Positions 51,526 through 60,117 of a stretch of 64,000 nt of DNA are shown here, in pieces (position 1 is the first letter of the stretch; each line of letters begins with the position of its first letter). This stretch comes from Ferdinandcohnia sp036962705 (lineage in GTDB: Bacteria > Bacillota > Bacilli > Bacillales > Bacillaceae_L). The position numbers and the translations under genes are program-made. The notes under the pieces are model-generated. The model did not search any database. It worked only from the letters and a program-made list of their open reading frames with translations, and was not told where the DNA came from. The stretch lies in assembly GCF_036962705.1 (NCBI RefSeq), contig NZ_JBALOQ010000007.1, positions 1 through 64,000 on the forward strand, in the 5' to 3' direction.

Positions 51526-52431
51526 TTATTCCTCGATTTTATTTCTCAAAGTTCCAAGGCTATCAATTGAAATTTCAATAACGTCCCCTGCCTTTAAAAA
51601 GCGTGGTGGATTAAAGCCTTTTCCTACTCCTGCTGGTGTACCTGTTGCAATAATATCACCAGGCTCCAATGTCATTCCTTGTGAAATCACTGAAATAATT
51701 TTTTCAATTGGGAAGATAAACTGGCTTGTGTTACCTGACTGTCGAACCTCTCCATTTACTTTCGTTTGAACAGATAAATGACTTGGATTTGAAATCAACG
51801 ATTTATGCACAAGCATTGGCCCCATTGGACAAGTGGTATCTAAGCTTTTTCCAAGGAAAAATTGTTTATGTCTTGATTGGATATCACGTGCTGTAATATC
51901 GTTCACAATCGTATACCCAAATACATACTCCAATGCTTCACTTTCTTTAATACCACGACCTTCTTTACCGATTACAACCGCTAATTCCCCTTCGTAATCG
52001 AGCTGTTCAGTAATATTTTTATGATTCATGACGAGTTCATCAGGACCGATAACTGTCGTTGGTGCCTTTGTGAACATCATGACTTGCTCAGGGATATCCT
52101 TTGCACTTCCCATTTCAATCACATGGTCTTCATAGTTTTTACCAACACAAAAAATGTTTTTACTTGGTTTTGGAATTGGTGCTTTTAATGTTATATCCCC
52201 AATCGGAAATATGCCATCTGCATCTGAATGTTTTAAAGCCCACTCTTTAATATGACGTACTTTCTCTAGGAATTCCTTACCTTGTGAAATAGCCCCAATC
52301 ATTGTTTCTGGTATGATGGATGACCCGTTCTTTTGCATTTCTACAGTTTTTAGATCGAGTACTTGATCTAGCTTTTCGTTAACCAACCCGATAAATTGTT
52401 TTCCATTCTTTTCAGCAGTTACAAACCTCAT
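51526..52431 (-). CDS. yisK: Fumarylacetoacetate-hydrolase-family protein YisK
   Basis: About 301 residues of the FAH fold: the metal-binding Glu in LDYEGELAVVIGKEGR, FGYTIVNDITARD and GDIIATGTPAGVG. B. subtilis YisK is an oxaloacetate decarboxylase-type member linked to cell shape. The start at 52431 has GAGGTGATG upstream. Context yisI-yisK-yisL matches. Confidence 0.93.
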   Translation of the reverse strand: MRFVTAEKNGKQFIGLVNEKLDQVLDLKTVEMQKNGSSIIPETMIGAISQGKEFLEKVRHIKEWALKHSDADGIFPIGDITLKAPIPKPSKNIFCVGKNYEDHVIEMGSAKDIPEQVMMFTKAPTTVIGPDELVMNHKNITEQLDYEGELAVVIGKEGRGIKESEALEYVFGYTIVNDITARDIQSRHKQFFLGKSLDTTCPMGPMLVHKSLISNPSHLSVQTKVNGEVRQSGNTSQFIFPIEKIISVISQGMTLEPGDIIATGTPAGVGKGFNPPRFLKAGDVIEISIDSLGTLRNKIEE

Positions 52432-52648
52432 TATCATCACCTCTTATATCTTAATTCTATTTTAATTGTCATTTTTCCTCCCTCGACACGTTGTAGAACT
52501 TTGTATTATTTTGTAACATTTTAAGAGGTTTTAGCGAACTTGTTTTATTCTTTGTAAAGGCAGGTATAATAAAAGTACAAGCCTTGTATATACTACTTTA
52601 GTCTAATGGATCATGTAGAAAATGTACTAAAAAAATGGAGAAATGAAA

Positions 52649-52816
52649 ATGTTCATGTTGAAAATTGCAATTGAATTAAAGCGCCGTAAAATGACAGCTT
52701 TAGCAGATCGGCACGGCTTTACTGCTTGGGAGACGGTAAAGTGCAGTCAAGAGTTAGATCAATTATTGAATATTTATCAAAAAACCAAACAGAAAAAATT
52801 AAAAATGGTGAACTAA
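52649..52816 (+). CDS. yisI: Spo0E-family aspartyl-phosphate phosphatase (YisI-like)
   Basis: A 55-residue protein ending LKMVN with the family signature near its middle: TVKCSQELDQLLN (SxxLDxLLN). Spo0E-type phosphatases remove phosphate from Spo0A and delay sporulation. TGGAG precedes the ATG by eight bases. A TATAAT lies at 52565-52570. Too short for typical ORF calling; the motif and its place beside yisK support it. Confidence 0.85.
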   Translation: MFMLKIAIELKRRKMTALADRHGFTAWETVKCSQELDQLLNIYQKTKQKKLKMVN

Positions 52817-52825
52817 TAGTACGTG

Positions 52826-53105
52826 TTCAAAAAGGTGGATGAAGAGGACCGCGTCGACAAAAACGCCACGGCCGCATGTCTTGTCGACACTTGCACATCC
52901 TGTGCGTCGAAATTTCAAGGCGGTACAGCTCCTGCGTACCGGAGCGAGGCAACTGCTTGGGTTAACATCCTTGCAGCCTTGCGCTGAGGAATTGACTTCG
53001 AGAATAAACTAGTAGACGCAAGCGCATAACCTAGTTTTTCACCATGTACTTGGCGCAGTGTTCCCAGAAATTCGATGCTTCATATTCACCGCACTTTTTG
53101 AACAT
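52826..53105 (+). other. GC-rich, hairpin-rich intergenic element
   Basis: About 280 bp between yisI and the DUF418 gene without a credible ORF and clearly more GC-rich than its neighbours. It contains several short inverted repeats: GTCGAC ... GTCGAC, TTGCACATCCTGTGC, GGTAC...GTACC and CTTGCAGCC/GCGCTGAGG-type pairings. It looks like a structured intergenic repeat or RNA rather than a decayed gene. Confidence 0.6.
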
Positions 53106-53110
53106 CATCT

Positions 53111-53146
53111 AAAAAGACTATTCGTACTAGCGAATAGCCTTTTTTC
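53111..53146 (-). terminator. Terminator of the DUF418 gene
   Basis: AAAAAGGCTATTCG and CGAATAGTC arms around CTAGTA form a stem with a T-run on the minus strand. Confidence 0.85.
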
Positions 53147-54323
53147 TTATATCCACCTTTTGGGCATAGGTTAATGTTCTCCAAATCCATTCGAATGGAC
53201 CGAATCTATATTTTTTCAACCATAAATAGCTTAATACGATTTGAACAATGAAAATAGCAATAGTGAGAAGGAATCCGGTATATAATTCCACTCTTCCATA
53301 CAATCCAAAACCGTAGCCATAAAACAACAGCGTACAAACGATTGATTGGAACAAATAATTACTTAATGAAAGGCGTCCAACAAACGCAAGCGGCGAGAGC
53401 AGCTTCTTCCAAACTGGCAGTCTCATTAACAGGACAACTGATGTTGCGTATAGGACAGCAGTGCCTGGGCCACCTATCGTATCCTGTAAATATTCAGTTG
53501 CAGCATTCTTGGACGTATAGTATGGGAGCAATTTCATTGGAACCCCTATCACTAGCGAAATCAGCCAAAGGATTTTCACCTTCTTAATATTCTCATCACG
53601 GCCTTCAAACCACTTTTTCTTCGCGATAAAAGCTCCTAGAAGAAACATCGGCAGCAATGTAACGACTAATGCAAAGATGCTGGCAGCATTATTTACATAG
53701 TACCAATCTTGAAATCTTTGTATGGTAATTTCCCAGAATCCGCCTGTAGCATAAATCTCAGCAGATTTTTGAGCGAGCTGTTCATTAAACATGACGGCAC
53801 TCAACCCAGGATCGAACATCACGGCTAGAAACATCAACCCACCAAGAAATAGGTTGGGTACAAAGATAAGCACTAATGCCCAAATAAGTAACGTGAGCGG
53901 TTTTGATTTAAGAAATAATAGTAAAATTGCCCCGACAACAGCATATGTAATTAATATATCTCCATGCCACACTAAAAAAGCATGTATACATCCAAACACT
54001 AAAAGCACAATTAACCTTCTTGTGATTAATGGATAAAATGAATAACCCTTAGCTACTGCCCTTTCCTTAAATAGGATCATGCCAAAGCCGAAAAGAAACG
54101 AAAACAGGGTATAAAAGCTGGCTTGTGCGAAAATATCGACGATTCGATATGTCCATTGATTGAGTTCCCCACTCCACCAGTCTTGAGGGTTTAAATACAG
54201 AACCGGTGAAAAAAATGAAGGCATATTCACGAAAAAAATACCAAATATCGCTAGCCCCCTTATAACATCAATGGAATGAATTCTCTCCGTCCCCATTACT
54301 GGACTTAATTGTTTATTACTCAT
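53127..54323 (-). CDS. DUF418 (YeiB-family) membrane protein
   Basis: 398 residues, about 10 helices. Starts with the family motif RIHSIDVIRGLAIFGIFFVN; the C-terminal DUF418 region has PLAFVGRLSLSNYLFQS and FGPFEWIWRTLTY. AAGGAG precedes the ATG. Probably transport or lipid modification; substrate unknown. Confidence 0.9.
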   Translation of the reverse strand: MSNKQLSPVMGTERIHSIDVIRGLAIFGIFFVNMPSFFSPVLYLNPQDWWSGELNQWTYRIVDIFAQASFYTLFSFLFGFGMILFKERAVAKGYSFYPLITRRLIVLLVFGCIHAFLVWHGDILITYAVVGAILLLFLKSKPLTLLIWALVLIFVPNLFLGGLMFLAVMFDPGLSAVMFNEQLAQKSAEIYATGGFWEITIQRFQDWYYVNNAASIFALVVTLLPMFLLGAFIAKKKWFEGRDENIKKVKILWLISLVIGVPMKLLPYYTSKNAATEYLQDTIGGPGTAVLYATSVVLLMRLPVWKKLLSPLAFVGRLSLSNYLFQSIVCTLLFYGYGFGLYGRVELYTGFLLTIAIFIVQIVLSYLWLKKYRFGPFEWIWRTLTYAQKVDIRKKAIR

Positions 54324-54424
54324 TTATACAACTCCTTAACAATTTCCCTATTGTCGATTATAAGAGAAATAAATTGGAAACACTAGGAAATTTTTAACTT
54401 CGTTGGTACCAAAGTGGATAAATC

Positions 54425-54452
54425 ACATCTTCTGGGCATTATTCATAGAATA
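54425..54452 (+). promoter_or_regulatory. Sigma-K-like promoter of gerP
   Basis: A -35-like ACA (54425-54427) and the -10 CATAGAATA (54444-54452) are 16 bp apart; the -10 fits the sigma-K consensus CATANNNTA exactly. gerP operons are expressed late in the mother cell, as expected for sigma-K. Confidence 0.65.
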
Positions 54453-54532
54453 AAAAAACCGTTTCTTATTGAACCTATTGGTATCACTATTCGTAAATCA
54501 TCAAAATCGTTTTGCAAAAGGGTGTTTTTTGT

Positions 54533-54754
54533 ATGCCAGCAATTGTAGGAGCAATAAAAGTAAATAGTGTTGGAAACAGCAGTGTCCTAAACATTGGGGA
54601 TGTCTTTCAAATCTCTCCTTCCAGTACAGCCAAGACATTTGCAGGAGCTGGCTCATTTAATACAGGTGATGGACTTCGAATCTATAATAATCAAAGTGTC
54701 ACAAACGCTTATGATACAGATAAAATTGACAGTGTCATTATTGGAAATGCTTAA
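54533..54754 (+). CDS. gerPA: Spore germination protein GerPA
   Basis: 73 residues beginning MPAIVGAIKVNSVGNSS, then VLNIGDVFQISPSS and GAGSFNTGD, the shared GerPA/GerPF plan. GerP proteins sit in the spore coat and let germinants reach receptors. AAAGGG precedes the ATG. First gene of the operon. Confidence 0.92.
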   Translation: MPAIVGAIKVNSVGNSSVLNIGDVFQISPSSTAKTFAGAGSFNTGDGLRIYNNQSVTNAYDTDKIDSVIIGNA

Positions 54755-54768
54755 GGAGGGATATGAAC

Positions 54769-54987
54769 ATGAACTTTTATATCAATCAAAGTATTTGTAT
54801 TCAGACCTTACGAGTGGGCAGTGTAAGCAATTCATCTGTTTTGCAAATCGGTAGTGCTGGTCTTATCAAGCCATCTGCACACCTTCATAATACAGGGGGA
54901 TTTACTGAAGCCGCCCCTCAAATTGGAAGTCAAACATCAAAACTTGAAGCTCCAGCCGTTCCATTAGTGGCACCTTCTCCATCATAG
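54769..54987 (+). CDS. gerPB: Spore germination protein GerPB
   Basis: About 72 residues starting MNFYINQSICIQTLRVG with SSVLQIGSAGLIKPSA, then a Pro-rich tail ending VAPSPS. GGAGGGA lies eight bases before the ATG at 54769; an earlier ATG is too close to it. Coat protein of the gerP operon. Confidence 0.9.
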   Translation: MNFYINQSICIQTLRVGSVSNSSVLQIGSAGLIKPSAHLHNTGGFTEAAPQIGSQTSKLEAPAVPLVAPSPS

Positions 54988-55054
54988 GCATTCACCCATT
55001 TAAATTCACTTGCATAATGTACATTATCAGTGCTTATGGAAAGGGTGAATGCCT

Positions 55055-55672
55055 TTGTACTCATATCCTTATGATATCACCGCTTATATTCGAAGCCTTC
55101 ATTACTATATCCAACAGCAAAACCAGCGAATTTCACAATTAGAGGCAATCCTACAAAATATCGAAAAAGAGCTTAAAGAAATCAAGAACAAACCAACAAC
55201 CCATATTGAAAAGATTGAATATAAATTTGATCAACTGAAGGTTGAGACGTTAGAGGGTACATTAAACATTGGATTAAACCCTATGAACGGTGAACAGATT
55301 GAAGATTTTGCAGTCTCACAGAGTAAGATGAATGTACCTGACGTTAGACAGACACATAAAAAATTCATTGACGCAATTCAAGATCATATAGATGCATACT
55401 TAAGCAATGAATGTTCCGTTAATATTCAAACTATGTTGACCCAAGAAAGGAAATCACTTCCAGACGAGCATGTCCAATTTATTGTTGAAGATATTCAGAA
55501 GCAAATTAATGAACGAATCATTTATTACGTGGAGCAAAAACAATCTGAACTTCAGGAACCAACAAGGGAAAATGTAATATTTTCAGACATTGTTGATAGA
55601 CTTAAAGCGGATATTCAAAACTCAATAAGAGCTTATCTAAATAATCTTCCAGAAAATATGAAAGAGGGGTAG
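55055..55672 (+). CDS. gerPC: Spore germination protein GerPC
   Basis: About 205 residues; TTG start at 55055 after AAGGGTGA (an ATG six bases earlier sits on this site). A long coiled coil, QQNQRISQLEAILQNIEK, near residue 23 is followed by an EGTLNIGLNP segment and a helical C-terminus. Third gene of gerP. Confidence 0.9.
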   Translation: MYSYPYDITAYIRSLHYYIQQQNQRISQLEAILQNIEKELKEIKNKPTTHIEKIEYKFDQLKVETLEGTLNIGLNPMNGEQIEDFAVSQSKMNVPDVRQTHKKFIDAIQDHIDAYLSNECSVNIQTMLTQERKSLPDEHVQFIVEDIQKQINERIIYYVEQKQSELQEPTRENVIFSDIVDRLKADIQNSIRAYLNNLPENMKEG

Positions 55673-55677
55673 GTTAC

Positions 55678-55857
55678 GTGAATTTTACAGTCGTAAATAA
55701 AGAAATCCATGTTGGTCATATTGATATAGTTGGTGTATCTACATCATCTGTGTTTATTATTGGAGATGCAAAAACAATATCAATGGCGTCTGCCTTTGAT
55801 ACACCACCAGAATCGCTGATTATTGGGCCATACGTTCCATTAGCCCCTCAGGGGTGA
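55678..55857 (+). CDS. gerPD: Spore germination protein GerPD
   Basis: 59 residues, GTG start after GAGGGGTAGG, reading VNFTVVNKEIHVGHIDIVGV, then SSVFIIGDAKTISMAS. Same short-beta architecture as other small GerP proteins. It is only five bases after gerPC and overlaps the region of the gerPE ribosome site. Too short for some ORF callers, but clear by position and motif. Confidence 0.9.
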   Translation: MNFTVVNKEIHVGHIDIVGVSTSSVFIIGDAKTISMASAFDTPPESLIIGPYVPLAPQG

Positions 55858-55862
55858 TGCCA

Positions 55863-56246
55863 ATGCAAAGAATTTCTGTTGTTGATCTTATTTATGTCAA
55901 TTCTGTTTCTTTTAGTAGTATTTTAGAAATTGGGGATTCCCAAAAAATCACCCCTGTTTCTCAGGCTCTTGCGGTACAAAGAGAGGTCCCTATCTTTTTT
56001 ACAAATGAAGGTGATTTTTCAAAATACCCTATTTTTTCAAGAGAGCTTCCGAAAGTGAAAGTGACGGAAACAGTTAATATGAATATATTTAATCAGAACC
56101 CTGTTATTAAGGTGGACTCCGTAAGGGTTACAGGCGTTTCGTCGGCCGCCGTTATGCAAATTGGTTCAACTGAAACAATCCACACCGAATCTAAAGTAAA
56201 GCATATCAGAAAGCTGCTTGATGAGAATTCCAAACTCAATCGGTAA
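55863..56246 (+). CDS. gerPE: Spore germination protein GerPE
   Basis: 127 residues beginning MQRISVVDLIYVNSVSFSS, with EIGDSQKITPVS and a second similar block VDSVRVTGVSSAAVMQIGS near the C-terminus, so the GerP-type repeat occurs twice. AGGGGTGA precedes the ATG at 55863, within the end of gerPD. Confidence 0.9.
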   Translation: MQRISVVDLIYVNSVSFSSILEIGDSQKITPVSQALAVQREVPIFFTNEGDFSKYPIFSRELPKVKVTETVNMNIFNQNPVIKVDSVRVTGVSSAAVMQIGSTETIHTESKVKHIRKLLDENSKLNR

Positions 56247-56307
56247 CGAAATGCCTATTCTTCTCATAAAATAAATATAAAAATGGATTTTTAAAGGATG
56301 ACGAAAT

Positions 56308-56526
56308 ATGCCCTCAGTAGTTGGACCTATTAAAATAAACAGTGTCGGTGGTGGAGTCATAAATTTCGGAGACTCCTTCTATGTTTCTCCAAAGGATTCA
56401 GCGAAAACATATGCTGGGTCGGGCTCATTTAATACAGGTGATTTTATCTGTACAAATAATGGCCTGAATGCAACTAATACAAATGATGAAGATTTTGCAG
56501 ACCAACTCATAAAGAAGAATGCATAG
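56308..56526 (+). CDS. gerPF: Spore germination protein GerPF
   Basis: 72 residues starting MPSVVGPIKINSVGGGV with NFGDSFYVSPKDSAKTYAG and SFNTGDF, clearly paralogous to GerPA. AAAGGATG precedes the ATG. Last gene of the operon. Confidence 0.93.
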   Translation: MPSVVGPIKINSVGGGVINFGDSFYVSPKDSAKTYAGSGSFNTGDFICTNNGLNATNTNDEDFADQLIKKNA

Positions 56527-56555
56527 AAAAAGCACTAACAGAAGGTGCTTTTTTA
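56527..56555 (+). terminator. Terminator of gerP
   Basis: AAAAAGCAC and GTGCTTTTTT pair around TAACAGAAG, directly after the gerPF stop. Confidence 0.88.
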
Positions 56556-56598
56556 TCTACCAATGAGATTGGCTAGATCCCTAAGAAAGTGCTTATTG

Positions 56599-56636
56599 GG
56601 TATACCACCATCTCGTTAAACGATAAATGGTATACC
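56599..56636. other. Nested palindromes downstream of gerP
   Basis: GGTATACCA and TGGTATACC flank an inner TCGTT-A-AACGA. Each GGTATACC is itself an 8-bp palindrome. Located between the gerPF and sbcC terminators, so not explained by either gene. Confidence 0.65.
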
Positions 56637-56692
56637 GCAATGGGACGATGGATTGACTGTAACCTTGAGGGTCTGGTCTTCTAGCATTGAAT

Positions 56693-56722
56693 AGAAAAAA
56701 GGCCATTGCTGGCCTTTTTCTA
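56693..56722 (-). terminator. Terminator of sbcD-sbcC
   Basis: GAAAAAGGCCAGC and GGCCTTTTTTC arms form a stem on the minus strand, directly after the sbcC stop. Confidence 0.85.
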
Positions 56723-56727
56723 TATTC

Positions 56728-59700
56728 CTATAAAGTTTCTAATCTAACAAGGGTTCCTCTACCTGATGGTTCAGCTGGTTCAACGATTAAGCGTTTAGGC
56801 AATCTAGCCCTTAATTCTTGGACGTGGCTAATGACGCCTACCGCTAATTGCTTTGAATGGAGTTTTTCGAGTGCTGATACTACTGTATCTAGTAGGTCTG
56901 CATCCAAAGTTCCAAATCCTTCGTCCAGGAAGAAAAATTGCAATGGATATTCTCCCCTCAGCTGGATTTGAGCTGACAGCGATAACGCCAATGCCAATGA
57001 TGTTAAGAATGTCTCTCCACCGGAAAGTGTTGTAACCGGACGTCTAACACCACCATTTGCATCATCCCTCATAATAAATCCACCTTGTGAATCCACTTCA
57101 ACAGCATAGCGCTGTCTTGTTAGAATTCCAAGACGCTCTGTTGCATCAAGACTAACTTGAACAAGCTGTTCTTCAGCAATAAACTCTACGAAGCTATTTC
57201 CTTTAAAAACGGATTGAAGCTTGTTGTATTGCTCTACTAATTTTTCAAGGTCATTTCTTCGTTCTTCAAGTTCATTGAAACGTTCATGCTTTTCTAAAAG
57301 GACTTGAAGGGCTTTAACAGCTGCTCCCTTCGCTTCTACCGCCTGATTTAGCATCTCTCTCATTTCAGTGCGGACCGTTTGAATTTCGTCCCATTTTTCT
57401 TGAGTTAATTCTTCACCATTTAGTAATTCAGTTATTTTTCGCAAATCAGTTTGGATTTGTTTGAAGCGATCCCAATAACGCTCAATTTGAGAACCAAGCT
57501 CTTCTTGCTCATGTTTTGATAGAATCGATTCCTTTACATCGGAAATTTGTAAAAAGCTTGTTGTTTCAAGTACCTCAGCCCATTTGGTTGTTGCTTTCTC
57601 ACTTCGATTTTTCCCATCTTGTAATGCTTGTAATGCAGCATGGGTTTCGTTTTCGAGTTTTTGACATTCAGCTTGGACCTTTTGCCAAGCATCGTAAGCT
57701 TTTGATTCTGTTTCTTCAAGCAATCTTACCATTTGCTCAGTTTCAACGATTAACTGGTCGATGTTATTGTTTCCTGTTTCTTTTGCGAGCTTTTCACGTG
57801 CCTCAGATAAGGCTTCGAGTTTACCTTTTAATGTAGAATTAATTTCAACAATTTGGCGGTCAAGCCCATTACACTCATTTTGATGTTTTTGCTTTTCTTG
57901 TTCTTTTTGTTCTAGCATTATAGTGCTATTTTGAATTTCAGCAGATAAACTTTGTGCCAATTTGTCATTTCTTGAAATGTCTTCAAGCTTTACTTCAATG
58001 GTTTCAAATTCAAGCTGTGGAAAGGATTGCTTCCAGTTCAAATACTGTTCCTTCGTTTTTTCCTGTAAGCTTAACACACGAGCCTGAAGCTCATTAAAGG
58101 ATTTTGTATTGATTTCTTTAGTCTGTTCAAGCTGGTTAACTTGTTTTAATGATGCACGAATATCTTGAATTGCTTTTCTTCCCATTTCCTGAAGCTTTAA
58201 ATAATCCTGTTGTAATGATTTTTGTTCAACAATAAGGGATTGAAGCTTTACAAATACATCTTCAGACTTTTCAACACTAACAAATTTTTTTGCTTGGACA
58301 GGGGCATTCATTTCCCCTGGATACTCCCCGATAAGCCCTCCAGAAATTTGCTCGAGCTTTAGTTTGAGCGTTGAAAATTCTTGTTTTAAGTTCCTTATGA
58401 TTGTTATATCATTGTTGAGCTTTTCGATTTTTGCTGCTAGTTCATCTCCGTGATCTTCAAGGCTGGATACAGGATTTGGATGATGGGTCGAACCACATAC
58501 TGGACATGGATCTCCAGATTGAAGCTGGCCAGCAAGCTGGATGGCGAGATTCTTTTTTCTATTATCCTCTAGTGCTTGCTTTAGCATGGAAAGTTTAACT
58601 TCAGCTAGACCAATAAGCTTTTCGCTATCTCTTTCACGATCACAAACTGCTTCATATTTAGATGCATTTTCTAAAAAAAGAGCTTCCATTCTATGCTTTA
58701 CCTGGTCAAGCACCTCATTTTGCGAATTCAGCATTTTCTCCAATTGTTCAAGCTGCCTACGACTATTTTCCAGCTCTGTTTTTTGCTCATGTAGACTTGT
58801 ATTAGAAAACATAATCGTCTGCTTTTCTTGATTGGCTTTCTGGAGCTCGTCACGTACTTCTGCTGAGACTATTAATTGCGAAAGCTGTTCTCTTCGTTCC
58901 TTTTGTTTCTCTGTATCTTCTGTAATTGATGCAGAAAATGCTTCAATTTGATTTTGTTTTTCACGTAGCTGTGATTCAAAGCTGTATAGCTTCGTTTGCA
59001 GCTCTTTTGCTTCACGGTCAAGAACTAATGCTTTTTCCTGAACTAATTTGGCGTCAGCCAGCTGTTGTTTTTTTGTTAAGTAAAACGGTAGCTTCTCCGT
59101 TTTTTCCTGACGTGCAAGATGATAATCATTAGCCTTTATTTCATTTTCTTGTTTTAAGATTGTTAATTGATTTTGTAAGGTTTGATGACGAATGGCCGCT
59201 TTGTCTAACGCTTCTTTTGCAGACTCATATTCTTCTAGATATGGCAACAGGAGAGCAGCTGTTTCCGCATTCTTCACTTTTCTCTCAAGCTGAAGAATAT
59301 GTGGTTTCTCATGTTCGATTTGAGCTAATTTTTGTGAAAGTGCGCTCTTTTCCAACTGCCATTGCCATATATTTTTACTTTTTTCAAAATCAGCATCAAT
59401 CTTATTTACTTCGTTTTGGCGTTTTTCTAGAAGAATCTCCGCGGTTTTTAGATCTTGGTCAGCAGTTTTAATAGCTTCTGTTGATGCATCTCCTAGACCT
59501 GCTTGTTCTGCAGCTACTTCGTTTAACTCATTTCTTGCAATGGTGAGCTTATTCTTTAATTTTTTATTGAGCTTGTCCCCATATTGTTCGAGATTAAATA
59601 GGCGCTGAAGCATTTGTCTACGGTCAGCACCCTTGAGTGATAAAAACTCAGCGAACTTACCTTGTGGGAGTACAACTGCCCTCGTAAAGTCATCAATCGT

Positions 59701-60117
59701 TAATCCGAGCAAATCCTGAACAGATTGATCTACCTCACGAGTTTTATCAGCTAGAACTACTGATTCCTCACCCACTTCAATGATTCGGCTTACCGAGGAT
59801 TTTACCTTTAAATCGTCCTGCCGTTTAAAGCTTCGCTCTACCATATAACGCTTTGCTCCATTGGCATTTTCAAGCTCAAATATAAAAGAAACATGGAGCT
59901 GATTTTCTGCATGATTAAGAATTCCGTGCGTATTATTTGATGCGCGCTCGACTTTACCGTAAAGGGCAAGTGTCATCGCATCGAGGATTGAGGATTTACC
60001 ACTTCCTGTCGGTCCAAAAATCCCAAAAACTCCACCTTCACAAAGGGACCCAAAGTCAACCGTTTGTTTTTCTCGGAAGCTATGAAGCCCCGTAACTGTT
60101 AATGTGATAGGTTTCAC
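56728..60117 (-). CDS. sbcC: Exonuclease subunit SbcC
   Basis: ATPase subunit of the SbcCD (Mre11-Rad50-like) nuclease that processes hairpins and double-strand ends. 1129 residues: Walker A GPTGSGKSSI near the N-terminus, long coiled coils, a zinc hook CPVCGSTHHPN near residue 535, then the ABC signature TLSGGETFLTSLALALSLS and Walker B FFLDEGFGTLD. GTG start overlaps the sbcD stop by four bases (GTGA). Confidence 0.95.
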   Translation of the reverse strand: MKPITLTVTGLHSFREKQTVDFGSLCEGGVFGIFGPTGSGKSSILDAMTLALYGKVERASNNTHGILNHAENQLHVSFIFELENANGAKRYMVERSFKRQDDLKVKSSVSRIIEVGEESVVLADKTREVDQSVQDLLGLTIDDFTRAVVLPQGKFAEFLSLKGADRRQMLQRLFNLEQYGDKLNKKLKNKLTIARNELNEVAAEQAGLGDASTEAIKTADQDLKTAEILLEKRQNEVNKIDADFEKSKNIWQWQLEKSALSQKLAQIEHEKPHILQLERKVKNAETAALLLPYLEEYESAKEALDKAAIRHQTLQNQLTILKQENEIKANDYHLARQEKTEKLPFYLTKKQQLADAKLVQEKALVLDREAKELQTKLYSFESQLREKQNQIEAFSASITEDTEKQKERREQLSQLIVSAEVRDELQKANQEKQTIMFSNTSLHEQKTELENSRRQLEQLEKMLNSQNEVLDQVKHRMEALFLENASKYEAVCDRERDSEKLIGLAEVKLSMLKQALEDNRKKNLAIQLAGQLQSGDPCPVCGSTHHPNPVSSLEDHGDELAAKIEKLNNDITIIRNLKQEFSTLKLKLEQISGGLIGEYPGEMNAPVQAKKFVSVEKSEDVFVKLQSLIVEQKSLQQDYLKLQEMGRKAIQDIRASLKQVNQLEQTKEINTKSFNELQARVLSLQEKTKEQYLNWKQSFPQLEFETIEVKLEDISRNDKLAQSLSAEIQNSTIMLEQKEQEKQKHQNECNGLDRQIVEINSTLKGKLEALSEAREKLAKETGNNNIDQLIVETEQMVRLLEETESKAYDAWQKVQAECQKLENETHAALQALQDGKNRSEKATTKWAEVLETTSFLQISDVKESILSKHEQEELGSQIERYWDRFKQIQTDLRKITELLNGEELTQEKWDEIQTVRTEMREMLNQAVEAKGAAVKALQVLLEKHERFNELEERRNDLEKLVEQYNKLQSVFKGNSFVEFIAEEQLVQVSLDATERLGILTRQRYAVEVDSQGGFIMRDDANGGVRRPVTTLSGGETFLTSLALALSLSAQIQLRGEYPLQFFFLDEGFGTLDADLLDTVVSALEKLHSKQLAVGVISHVQELRARLPKRLIVEPAEPSGRGTLVRLETL

